A stretch of DNA of 64,000 bases from Hydractinia symbiolongicarpus (taxonomy: Eukaryota; Cnidaria; Hydrozoa; Anthoathecata; Hydractiniidae). Below, piece by piece: positions 26,801 to 35,885 of the stretch. A program made the position numbers and the translations under genes. Numbering within the stretch: position 1 is the first letter of the stretch; every line of letters starts with the position of its first letter. Below the pieces are notes generated by a model. The model worked only from the letters and a program-made list of their open reading frames with translations, had not been told where the DNA came from and searched no databases. The stretch spans positions 12,485,501 to 12,549,500 of the forward strand of contig NC_079886.1 in NCBI RefSeq assembly GCF_029227915.1. The letters run 5' to 3'.

Positions 26801-27032
26801 TGAAAGGATTTTTGATTCTAATATCACAGACATTTTTCAGAGAATTTTGTAAATTATATGTAGAATCATGTGATTGGTCAGTCTCAAATTGATCATTTAA
26901 TTCCTTATTGCATTCAGAAGAAGTAACCCCATATGGATGTGTTACACCCTGGGAGCAGGATGCCGTAAGTTCAGTGCTTATCCTATCAGAAATCAGTATA
27001 CATTCGTTTCTATAAAATCCAGACCTAAAAAA
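23886..27032 (-). CDS. LINE ORF2: AP endonuclease and reverse transcriptase
   Basis: Catalyses target-primed reverse transcription: the endonuclease nicks the target DNA and RT copies the element RNA. Numbering from the TTG codon at 26795 gives a 969-residue conserved part. Endonuclease (about 1-215) shows N-I-N at 6-8, SET at 32-34, YRPP at 106-109, GDIN at 139-142, SIDV at 183-186 and SDHH at 206-209. RT (about 470-750) shows FRPVS, DLSKAFD at 600-606, GVPQGS and YADD at 687-690. The C-terminal part has a GPKIWNTLP motif and no RNase H. The open frame extends 79 codons upstream of 26795, to 27032, overlapping ORF1 by 40 nt. None of these codons is ATG, and the first Met is residue 138, inside the endonuclease. 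The start given here is therefore the limit of the open frame, probably entered by -1 frameshifting from ORF1. No disabling mutation was seen. Confidence 0.93.
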   Translation of the reverse strand, partial: FFRSGFYRNECILISDRISTELTASCSQGVTHPYGVTSSECNKELNDQFETDQSHDSTYNLQNSLKNVCDIRIKNPFNLLIGYLNINSLRKKIIDLREIFVKFAPDYFVLSETKLDSTFPNSQFTIDDYELRSRKDRDKNGGGLIEYVKKGVVCKQINIANLTSNEIICSELNVRNKKWTIITLYRPPRHSNLQSFFEDLEKILNKTLSFCDNIIVMGDINIDTHNKNEIINYHYITSLCDTFDLKNLVKDKTCFASEQGTSIDVILTNKQRSFQNTMVTETGLSDHHLMITTFLRSHLVRLKPKLIVYRSNRKFDKRKFLSDVRNTRFDFNENDPASNYDHLTKTFSSIIEKHAPLKQKLLRGNEAPFMNKELRQAIYTRSRFKNRYNKDPTEENKINYKKQRNKCVGLRKKAIKMYFKNVIDSGIVENKTFWKTIKPFITNKSGLNNDNIMIIKDGAQITNDSELAELFNEHYINIVEKSSGTKPISIDYRNSLDKERLINEIIKTYESHPSIVKIKACNENINFFNFEEVDDNTIKKLFTNLNINSSPGRDKIPPKLVKLASEYLIGPLKNAINSSIKLNIFPDGAKRATVAPLDKGGKDKHSIKNFRPVSVLNVFSKFYENIMKDQIMSFIESKLSIFLSAYRKNYNTQHVLIRLLEEWKKKLDKNYVVGAVLMDLSKAFDCVPHDLLIAKLEAYGFEINALKFVLSYLTNREQSTRINGHYSLFQMILSGVPQGSILGPIIFNIFLNDIFLFITRSDLHNYADDNTLSSFSNSIPNLIKILEGESEQALAWLHENKMIANPDKFQCIIISKDRIENTSSKLIRIGDKNIYSQDTVKLLGVKIDNNLRFDQHLNEVCKKASAQLNALYRFKNILPFKAKSVLAESFVYSNFNYCPLIWNFSSSKSLSRVEKLHKRALKFVDSGYSERKERYISTKNKSNYMKIMRIRNLCIEIFKSLNNLNPPFMLDIFQRSETNRPVRSQYLNNLKTLNFNTKNFGEKCLRSLGPKIWNTLPSELKSCNSLKKFKTKLKEYDFSHSVYLNIFS

Positions 27033-28060
27033 TTATTTATATAATATAAGAAATTATTAGCTAACAAAACTTTACCACTTTCCATTAGATGTAATCCATC
27101 TTTCCATAAATTAGATTCCATAATATTACTATTGTCGATAAAAATATAGCCATATTTCTTTGCCTCGTTCTCAAGTATATGATTTAACGATTTGATAAAC
27201 TCAAAATCAATACGAGTACAGATAATAACACTTGAAATAAAAACTTTTTCTGGAGAAAGGTTAATAACGGGATTTGGTCTTCTTATAGATTTATTTGGTT
27301 GTGGTGGTGCGTAACTTTGATTATTCGTAAGTGGTTGTGCGTCATAGTGATTATTGTTGTTTTGTTCGTTCTGAAGTGTACTAAACCGATTTGAAAGACT
27401 GAATCTATTATTATATCGTTTCTCTATTTTTCCCGAGGGACCTTTCTTTACTTCGTTCCAATCATTGGTTTCTGATTTGTTTTTAATTTTTTCATAATTA
27501 TTTATGTTTATGTCTTGTAACAAAACGTCCCTCAACAAACTTTGAGATTCTTTTATCTCGTTTTTTAAAAAATCGTTTTCTTCCTTCAAGTGAACAACCA
27601 AATCATTTACCATATTTCTTCTTAATTTACCGACTTCATACGAGACGTATTCTTTCAGGTCCGATACCATTTTAACTATTTCTTTTAAAACTTCAAAGTT
27701 TTTAACCTGTTGTAGTTCCTGAGCGAGAAGATCGAGGTGGTCTACTTTTTCATCTGGTTCTTGGATATCATCTTCTCCTTCTTCCCTATCAACACTCGTA
27801 ATTTTGCCAGTAAAAATGTTTTTACTTATCCTATAGCTAGGTAATCCTCGTCTGTTTATGAGAAAAAGTTTATCAGTATCGCAAAGTCGTTGAACAGTAT
27901 ATTTTACCTTTTCTGGACTGAATTCTTTCGACTCAACAATAATACTGTCCATATCTGCACGTTTCTTTCTTCCATGAATATTTTTAATAGATTGCAAAAC
28001 GCTTTCTTCTAATGTTTCCATATCCTCGGTGTAATTTACTAAGATATCTTTAGCCGCCAT
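26993..28060 (-). CDS. LINE ORF1: winged-helix-like, coiled-coil, esterase-tail protein
   Basis: A 355-residue protein, probably the RNA-binding or particle-forming partner of ORF2. Residues about 15-80 have the spacing of a winged-helix domain (GRKKRAD, then an S-x-E-x-V recognition-helix-like stretch, then G-x-P-S-Y-R-I). This is followed by an acidic linker (91-104), a heptad-rich coiled coil (about 105-182) suited to multimerisation, and an Asn/basic segment (about 183-265). Residues about 271-345 resemble only the C-terminal third of SGNH hydrolases, ending in the D-x-x-H block (D321, H324, in WKDGLHL). The GDS serine block and G-x-N-D block are absent, so esterase activity is unlikely. 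No CCHC zinc knuckle is visible. The ATG at 28060 has a good Kozak context (A at -3, G at +4) and lies about 50 nt from the element's 5' end. The stop TGA is at 26995-26993. Domain assignments are by eye. Confidence 0.9.
   Translation of the reverse strand: MAAKDILVNYTEDMETLEESVLQSIKNIHGRKKRADMDSIIVESKEFSPEKVKYTVQRLCDTDKLFLINRRGLPSYRISKNIFTGKITSVDREEGEDDIQEPDEKVDHLDLLAQELQQVKNFEVLKEIVKMVSDLKEYVSYEVGKLRRNMVNDLVVHLKEENDFLKNEIKESQSLLRDVLLQDININNYEKIKNKSETNDWNEVKKGPSGKIEKRYNNRFSLSNRFSTLQNEQNNNNHYDAQPLTNNQSYAPPQPNKSIRRPNPVINLSPEKVFISSVIICTRIDFEFIKSLNHILENEAKKYGYIFIDNSNIMESNLWKDGLHLMESGKVLLANNFLYYINNFLGLDFIETNVY
27026..27032 (-). promoter_or_regulatory. Candidate -1 ribosomal frameshift site (T TTT TTA)
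   Basis: Seven bases on the coding strand read T TTT TTA in the ORF1 frame, codons 344-345 being Phe-Leu. This is the X XXY YYZ pattern, the same heptamer class as retroviral gag-pol slippery sites. Slipping back one base enters exactly the ORF2 frame. The ORF2 frame is closed by TAA at 27035-27033 immediately upstream, so the open frame begins precisely at this heptamer. No other perfect heptamer lies in the 40-nt overlap. No strong downstream stem or pseudoknot could be identified by eye. Confidence 0.6.
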
Positions 28061-28063
28061 CTT
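28053..28063 (-). promoter_or_regulatory. YY1-type motif over the ORF1 start codon
   Basis: The coding strand reads AAGATGGCGGC (plus strand GCCGCCATCTT), a perfect match to the YY1/Pho consensus AAGATGGCGGC, with the ORF1 ATG embedded. In mammalian L1 a YY1 site near the 5' end positions transcription initiation. A similar role here is inference from motif and position. Confidence 0.5.
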
Positions 28064-28110
28064 TCAACCTGCTGCCGTCTAAAAAATCTCTAGTCTTTTC
28101 TAGTCTTTTT
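28061..28110 (-). other. LINE 5' leader
   Basis: About 50 nt between the satellite and the ORF1 ATG. Read on the coding strand, it begins with AAAAAGACTAGAAAAGACTA, in which AGACT recurs, then a T-run and a GC-richer stretch ending GGTTGAAAG before the ATG. The leader is very short for a LINE. It is either the complete 5' UTR with a downstream promoter, or a slight 5' truncation that stopped before ORF1. Confidence 0.6.
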
Positions 28111-28115
28111 AGTCT
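28111..28115. repeat. Target-site duplication AGTCT, right copy
   Basis: The satellite resumes as AGTCTaataaaggccttgc, exactly continuing the monomer broken at 23726. Two further AGTCT strings lie just inside the element at 28092-28096 and 28102-28106. Confidence 0.75.
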
Positions 28116-28950
28116 AATAAAGGCCTTGCACGTAAATCACGTGGTTTCACCTGCCTGCGCAGGTTACCATTGGACTATTCCTTCCAGTCTCAATGCAGTA
28201 CAACGTTCCAAGTGGTTTTCCTCAGCGCTGTGGCCTTAGAACTCTCTTAACTATGTGCACAGTCCAATAAAGGCCGTAATATGGCCTTTTGCAGTCTAAT
28301 AAAGGCTTCACACGTAAATCACGTGGTTTCACCTGCCTGCGCAGGTTACCATTGACTAGTCCTTTCAGTCTCAATGCGCTACTACGTCCCAAGTCGTTTT
28401 CATTAGCGCTGTTGCCTTAGAACACTCTTAACAACGTGCACAGTCATATAAAGGTTGTAATATGGCTTTTTGCAGTCTAATAAAAGCCTTACACGTAAAT
28501 CGCGTGGTTCCATCTGCCTGCGCAGGTTACCATTGGACTATTCCTTCAAGTCTCATTGCACTACAACGTTCCAAGAGGTTTTCCTCAGCGCTGTGGCCTT
28601 AGAACTCTCTTAACTATGTGCACAGTCCTATAAAGGCCGTAATATGGCCTTTTGCAGTCTAATAAAGGCTTCACACGTAAATCACGTGGTTTCACCTGCC
28701 TGCGCAGGTTACCATTGGACTATTCCTTCCAGTCTCAATGCACTACAACGTTCCAAGTGGTTTTCCTCAGCGCTGTGGCCTTAGAACTCTCTTAACTATG
28801 TGCACAGTCCTATAAAGGCCGTAATATGGCCTTTTGCAGTCTAACAAAAGCCTCACACGTAAATCACGTGGTTTCACCTGCCTGCACAGGTTACCATTGG
28901 ACTAGCCGTTCCAGTCTCAATGCGCGCTAACGTCCCAAGTCGTTTTCATT
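28111..28950 (+). repeat. Satellite segment right of the LINE, copy of the 30,113 region
   Basis: Matches 30,113 onward (offset 2,002 bp, 11 monomers) until about 28,830, where variants diverge. It carries a private gcagtacaacg near 28,196 in place of gcactacaacg. Confidence 0.7.
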
Positions 28951-31900
28951 AGCGCCGTTGCCTTAGAACACTCTTAACTACGTGCACAGTCACATAAAGG
29001 CTGTAATATGGCCATTTGCAGTCTAATAAAGGCCTCACACGTAAATCACGTGGTTTCACCTGCCTGCGCAGGTTACCATTGGACTAGTCCTTCCAGTCTC
29101 AATGCGCTACAACGTCCCAAGTCGTTTTTTATTAGCGCCGTTGCCTTACAACACTCTTAACTACGTGCACAGTCCTTTAAAGACCGTAATATACCTTTTT
29201 GCAGTCCAATAAAATCCGCACACGTAAATTACGTGGTTCCATCTGCCTGCGCCGGTTAGCATTGGACTATTCCTGCCAGTCTCAATGCACTACAACGTTC
29301 CAAGTGGTTTTCCTCAGCGCTGTGGCCTTACAACACTCTTAACTACGTGCACAGTCCTATAAAGGCTGTAATATGGCCTTTTGAAGTCTAACAAAAGCCT
29401 CACACGAAAATCTCGTGGTTCCATTTGCCTGCGCAGGTTACCATTGGACTATTCCTGCCAGTCTCAATGCACTACAACGTTCCAAGTGGTTTTCCTCAGC
29501 GCTGTGGCCTTACAACACTCTTAACTACGTGCACAGTCCTATAAAGGCTGTAATATGGCCTTTTGCAGTCCAATAAAGTCCGCACACGTAAATCACGTGG
29601 TTCCATCTGCCTGCGCAGGTTACCATTGGACTATTCCTGCCAGTCTCAATGCACTACAACGTCCCAAGTCATTTTCAATAGCGCCATTGCCTTACAACAC
29701 TCTTAACTACGTGCACAGTCCTATAAAGACCGTGATATACCTTTTTGCAGTCCAATAAAGGCCGCACACGTAAATCACGCGGTTTCAGCTGCCTGCACTG
29801 GTTACCATTGGACTTGTCGTTCCATTCTCAATGCGCTATCACGTCCCAAGTCGTTTTCATTAGCGCCGCTGCCTTACAACACTCTTAACTACGTGCACAG
29901 TCCTATAAAGGCTGCAATATGGCCTTTTGCAGTCTAATAAAAACTTCGCACATCAATCACGCGGTTTCACCTGTCTGCGCAGGTTACCATTGGACTAGTC
30001 CTTCCATTCTCAATGCGCTACAACGTCCCAAGTCGTTTTTATTAGCGCCGCTGCCTTACAACACTCTTAACTGCGTGCACAGTCCTATAAAGGCTGTAAT
30101 ATAGCCTTTTGCAGTCTAATAAAGGCCTTGCACGTAAATCACGTGGTTTCACCTGCCTGCGCAGGTTACCATTGGACTATTCCTTCCAGTCTCAATGCAC
30201 TACAACGTTCCAAGTGGTTTTCCTCAGCGCTGTGGCCTTAGAACTCTCTTAACTATGTGCACAGTCCAATAAAGGCCGTAATATGGCCTTTTGCAGTCTA
30301 ATAAAGGCTTCACACGTAAATCACGTGGTTTCACCTGCCTGCGCAGGTTACCATTGACTAGTCCTTTCAGTCTCAATGCGCTACTACGTCCCAAGTCGTT
30401 TTCATTAGCGCTGTTGCCTTAGAACACTCTTAACAACGTGCACAGTCATATAAAGGTTGTAATATGGCTTTTTGCAGTCTAATAAAAGCCTTACACGTAA
30501 ATCGCGTGGTTCCATCTGCCTGCGCAGGTTACCATTGGACTATTCCTTCAAGTCTCATTGCACTACAACGTTCCAAGAGGTTTTCCTCAGCGCTGTGGCC
30601 TTAGAACTCTCTTAACTATGTGCACAGTCCTATAAAGGCCGTAATATGGCCTTTTGCAGTCTAATAAAGGCTTCACACGTAAATCACGTGGTTTCACCTG
30701 CCTGCGCAGGTTACCATTGGACTATTCCTGCCAGTCTCAATGCACTACAACGTTCCAAGTGGTTTTCCTCAGCGCTGTGGCCTTAGAACTCTCTTAACTA
30801 TGTGCACAGTCCTATAAAGGCCGTAATATGGCTTTTTGCAGTCTAATAAAGGCTTCACACGTAAATCACGTGGTTTCACCTGCCTGCGCAGGTTACCATT
30901 GGACTAGCCGTTCCAGCCTCAATGCGCTCTAACGTCCCAAGTCGTTTTCATTAGCGCCGTTGCCTTAGAACACTCTTAACTACGTGCACAGTCACATAAA
31001 GGCTGTAATATGGCCTTTTGCAGTCTAATAAAAGCGTCACACGTAAATCGCGTGGTTCCATCTGCCTGCGCAGGTTACCATTAGACTATTCCTTCCAGTC
31101 TCATTGCACTACAACGTTCCAAGAGGTTTTCCTCAGCGCTGTGGCCTTAGAACTCTCTTAACTATGTGCACAGTCCTATAAAGGCCGTAATATGGCCTTC
31201 TGCAGTCTAATAAAGGCTTCACACGTAAATCACGTCGTTTCACCTGCCTGCGCAGGTTACCATTGGACTAGTCCTTCCCGTCTCAATGCGCTACAACGTC
31301 CCAAGTCGTTTTCATTAGCGCTGTTGCCTTACAACACTCTTAACTACGTGCACAGTCCAATAAAGGGTGTATAGCCATTTGCAGTCTAATAAAGGCCTTA
31401 CACGTAAATCACGTGGTTTCACCTGCCTGCGCAGGTTACCATTGGACTAGCCGTTCCAGTCTCAATGCGCTCTAACGTTCCAAGTCGTTTTCATTAGCGC
31501 CGCTGCCCTACAACACTCTTAACTACGTGCACAGTCCTATAAAGGCTGCAATATAGCCTTTTGCAGTCTAATAAAAACCTCGCACATCAATCACGCGTTT
31601 TCACCTGTCTGCGCAGGTTACCATTGGACTTGTCGTTCCAGTCTCAATGCGCTATCACGTCCCAAGTCGTTTTCATTAGCGCCGCTGCCTTACAACACTC
31701 TTAACTACGTGCACAGTCCTATAAAGGCTGCAATATGGCCTTTTGCAGTCTAATAAAAACCTCACACGTCAATCACGCGGTTTCACCTGTCTGCGCAGGT
31801 TAACATTGGACTAGTCCTTCCATTCTCAATGCACTACAACGTCCCAAGTCGTTTTTATTAGCGCCGCTGCCTTACAACACTCTTAACTGCGTGCACAGTC

Positions 31901-32222
31901 CTATAAAGGCTGTAATATGGCCTTTTGCAGTCTAATAAAGGCCTTGCACGTAAATCACATGGTTCCATCTGCTTGCGCAGGCTACCATTGGACTATTCCT
32001 TCCAGTCTCAATGCACTACAACGTTCCAAGTCGTTTTCATTAGCGCCGCTGCCCTACAACACTCTTAACTACGTGCACAGTCCTATAAAGGCTGCAATAT
32101 AGCCTTTTGCAGTCTAATAAAAACCTCGCACATCAATCACGCGTTTTCACCTGTCTGCGCAGGTTACCATTGGACTTGTCGTTCCAGTCTCAATGCGCTA
32201 CCACGTCCCAAGTTGTTTTCTT
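28950..32222 (+). repeat. 3,273-bp higher-order repeat, copy 1 (18 monomers)
   Basis: Recurs at 32,223-35,495. Shared markers include cacagtcacataaagg, tcgttttttattagc, cagtcctttaaagacc, gcgtcacacgtaaatcgcg and cagtccttcccgtctc. It contains an unoccupied version of the LINE target at 30,113-30,117. Confidence 0.85.
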
Positions 32223-35200
32223 TAGCGCCGTTGCCTTAGAACACTCTTAACTACGTGCACAGTCACATAAAGGCTGTAATATGGCCATTTGCAGTCTAAT
32301 AAAGGCCTCACACGTAAATCACGTGGTTTCACCTGCCTGCGCAGGTTACCATTGGACTAGTCCTTCCAGTCTCAATGCGCTACAACGTCCCAAGTCGTTT
32401 TTTATTAGCGCCGTTGCCTTACAACACTCTTAACTACGTGCACAGTCCTTTAAAGACCGTAATATACCTTTTTGCAGTCCAATAAAATCCGCACACGTAA
32501 ATTACGTGGTTCCATCTGCCTGCGCAGGTTAGCATTGGACTATTCCTGCCAGTCTCAATGCACTACAACGTTCCAAGTGGTTTTCCTCAGCGCTGTGGCC
32601 TTACAACACTCTTAACTACGTGCACAGTCCTATAAAGGCTGTAATATGGCCTTTTGAAGTCTAACAAAAGCCTCACACGAAAATCTCGTGGTTCCATTTG
32701 CCTGCGCAGGTTACCATTGGACTATTCCTGCCAGTCTCAATGCACTACAACGTTCCAAGTGGTTTTCCTCAGCGCTGTGGCCTTACAACACTCTTAACTA
32801 CGTGCACAGTCCTATAAAGGCTGTAATATGGCCTTTTGCAGTCCAATAAAGTCCGCACACGTAAATCACGTGGTTCCATCTGCCTGCGCAGGTTACCATT
32901 GGACTATTCCTGCCAGTCTCAATGCACTACAACGTCCCAAGTCATTTTCAATAGCGCCATTGCCTTACAACACTCTTAACTACGTGCACAGTCCTATAAA
33001 GACCGTGATATACCTTTTTGCAGTCCAATAAAGGCCGCACACGTAAATCACGCGGTTTCAGCTGCCTGCACTGGTTACCATTGGACTTGTCGTTCCAGTC
33101 TCAATGCGCTATCACGTCCCAAGTCGTTTTCATTAGCGCCGCTGCCTTACAACACTCTTAACTACGTGCACAGTCCTATAAAGGCTGCAATATGGCCTTT
33201 TGCAGTCTAATAAAAACTTCGCACCTCAATCACGCGGTTTCACCTGTCTGCGCAGGTTACCATTGGACTAGTCCTTCCATTCTCAATGCGCTACAACGTC
33301 CCAAGTCGTTTTTATTAGCGCCGCTGCCTTACAACACTCTTAACTGCGTGCACAGTCCTATAAAGGCTGTAATATGGCCTTTTGCAGTCTGATAAAGGCC
33401 TTGCACGTAAATCACGTGGTTTCACCTGCCTGCGCAGGTTACAATTGGACTATTCCTTCCAGTCTCAATGCACTACAACGTTCCAAGTGGTTTTCCTCAG
33501 CGCTGTGGCCTTAGAACTCTCTTAACTATGTGCACAGTCCAATAAAGGCCGTAATATGGCCTTTTGCAGTCTAATAAAGGCTTCACACGTAAATCACGTG
33601 GTTTCACCTGCCTGCGCAGGTTACCATTGACTAGTCCTTTCAGTCTCAATGCGCTACTACGTCCCAAGTCGTTTTCATTAGCGCTGTTGCCTTAGAACAC
33701 TCTTAACAACGTGCACAGTCATATAAAGGTTGTAATATGGCTTTTTGCAGTCTAATAAAAGCCTTACACGTAAATCGCGTGGTTCCATCTGCCTGCGCAG
33801 GTTACCATTGGACTATTCCTTCAAGTCTCATTGCACTACAACGTTCCAAGAGGTTTTCCTCAGCGCTGTGGCCTTAGAACTCTCTTAACTATGTGCACAG
33901 TCCTATAAAGGCCGTAATATGGCCTTTTGCAGTCTAATAAAGGCTTCACACGTAAATCACGTGGTTTCACCTGCCTGCGCAGGTTACCATTGGACTATTC
34001 CTGCCAGTCTCAATGCACTACAACGTTCCAAGTGGTTTTCCTCAGCGCTGTGGCCTTAGAACTCTCTTAACTATGTGCACAGTCCTATAAAGGCCGTAAT
34101 ATGGCTTTTTGCAGTCTAATAAAGGCTTCACACGTAAATCACGTGGTTTCACCTGCCTGCGCAGGTTACCATTGGACTAGCCGTTCCAGTCTCAATGCGC
34201 TCTAACGTCCCAAGTCGTTTTCATTAGCGCCGTTGCCTTAGAACACTCTTAACTACGTGCACAGTCACATAAAGGCTGTAATATGGCCTTTTGCAGTCTA
34301 ATAAAAGCGTCACACGTAAATCGCGTGGTTCCATCTGCCTGCGCAGGTTACCATTAGACTATTCCTTCCAGTCTCATTGCACTACAACGTTCCAAGAGGT
34401 TTTCCTCAGCGCTGTGGCCTTAGAACTCTCTTAACTATGTGCACAGTCCTATAAAGGCCGTAATATGGCCTTTTGCAGTCTAATAAAGGCTTCACACGTA
34501 AATCACGTCGTTTCACCTGCCTGCGCAGGTTACCATTGGACTAGTCCTTCCCGTCTCAATGCGCTACAACGTCCCAAGTCGTTTTCATTAGCGCTGTTGC
34601 CTTACAACACTCTTAACTACGTGCACAGTCCAATAAAGGGTGTATAGCCATTTGCAGTCTAATAAAGGCCTTACACGTAAATCACGTGGTTTCACCTGCC
34701 TGCTCAGGTTACCATTGGACTAGCCGTTCCAGTCTCAATGCGCTCTAACGTTCCAAGTCGTTTTCATTAGCGCCGCTGCCCTACAACACTCTTAACTACG
34801 TGCACAGTCCTATAAAGGCTGCAATATAGCCTTTTGCAGTCTAATAAAAACCTCGCACATCAATCACGCGTTTTCACCTGTCTGCGCAGGTTACCATTGG
34901 ACTTGTCGTTCCAGTCTCAATGCGCTATCACGTCCCAAGTCGTTTTCATTAGCGCCGCTGCCTTACAACACTCTTAACTACGTGCACAGTCCTATAAAGG
35001 CTGCAATATGGCCTTTTGCAGTCTAATAAAAACCTCACACGTCAATCACGCGGTTTTACCTGTCTGCGCAGGTTAACATTGGACTAGTCCTTCCATTCTC
35101 AATGCACTACAACGTCCCAAGTCGTTTTTATTAGCGCCGCTGCCTTACAACACTCTTAACTGCGTGCACAGTCCTATAAAGGCTGTAATATGGCCTTTTG

Positions 35201-35495
35201 CAGTCTAATAAAGGCCTTGCACGTAAATCACATGGTTCCATCTGCTTGCGCAGGCTACCATTGGACTATTCCTTCCAGTCTCAATGCACTACAACGTTCC
35301 AAGTCGTTTTCATTAGCGCCGCTGCCCTACAACACTCTTAACTACGTGCACAGTCCTATAAAGGCTGCAATATAGCCTTTTGCAGTCTAATAAAAACCTC
35401 GCACATCAATCACGCGTTTTCACCTGTCTGCGCAGGTTACCATTGGACTTGTCGTTCCAGTCTCAATGCGCTACCACGTCCCAAGTTGTTTTCTT
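32223..35495 (+). repeat. 3,273-bp higher-order repeat, copy 2
   Basis: Near-identical to copy 1 at an offset of 3,273 bp. Differences are mostly single bases, such as cgcacctcaatc versus cgcacatcaatc near 33,224. The copy ends near 35,495, where ttagcgccgttgcc is followed by ttacaacactcc instead of ttagaacactct. Confidence 0.85.
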
Positions 35496-35885
35496 TAGCG
35501 CCGTTGCCTTACAACACTCCTAACTACGTGCACAGTCCAATAAAGAGTGTATAGCCATTTGCAGTCTAATAAAGGCCTCACACGTAAATCACGTGGTTTC
35601 ACCTGCCTGCGCAGGTTACCATTGGACTAGTCCTTCCAGTCTCAATGCGCTACAACGTCCCAAGTCGTTTTCATTAGGGCTGTTGCCTTACAACACTCTT
35701 AACTACGTGCACAGTCCTATAAAGGCTGCAATATAGCCTTTTGCAGTCTAATAAAAACCTCACACGTCAATCACGCGGTTTCACCTGTCTGCGCAGGATA
35801 CCATTGGACTATTTCTTCCAGTCTCATTGCACTACAACGTTCCAAGTGGTTTTCCTCAGCGCTGTGGCCTTAGAACTCTCTTAAC

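Larger units (their letters stand above)
23727..28110 (-). mobile_element. Full-length CR1/jockey-like LINE (non-LTR retrotransposon)
   Basis: A 4,384-bp AT-rich insertion inside a satellite monomer, read on the minus strand. Order: leader of about 50 nt, ORF1 (winged-helix-like, coiled coil, SGNH-esterase-like tail), overlapping ORF2 (AP endonuclease plus reverse transcriptase, no RNase H), a 3' UTR of about 143 nt with nested inverted repeats, AATAAA, and an (AAG)n tail. There are no long terminal repeats. AGTCT flanks both ends as a 5-bp target-site duplication. ORF1 with an esterase remnant and an endonuclease-RT ORF2 ending in a W-LP-x-x-L type C-terminus fit the CR1/L2/Rex-like part of the jockey superfamily; the exact clade is not assignable by eye. 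Both frames are open and the catalytic motifs are intact, so it may be young and competent. Only one copy lies in the window. Confidence 0.95.

Noticed and set aside
26988-27011. AGAAA/TTTCT hairpin downstream of the slippery heptamer as the frameshift stimulator
   Set aside because: Only five A/U-rich pairs with a 14-nt loop and a spacer of about 14 nt, which is too weak and too distant to claim.
23727-28110. LTR retrotransposon or DNA transposon
   Set aside because: No terminal direct or inverted repeats, integrase or transposase. Endonuclease-RT order, YADD RT and a microsatellite tail identify a non-LTR element.
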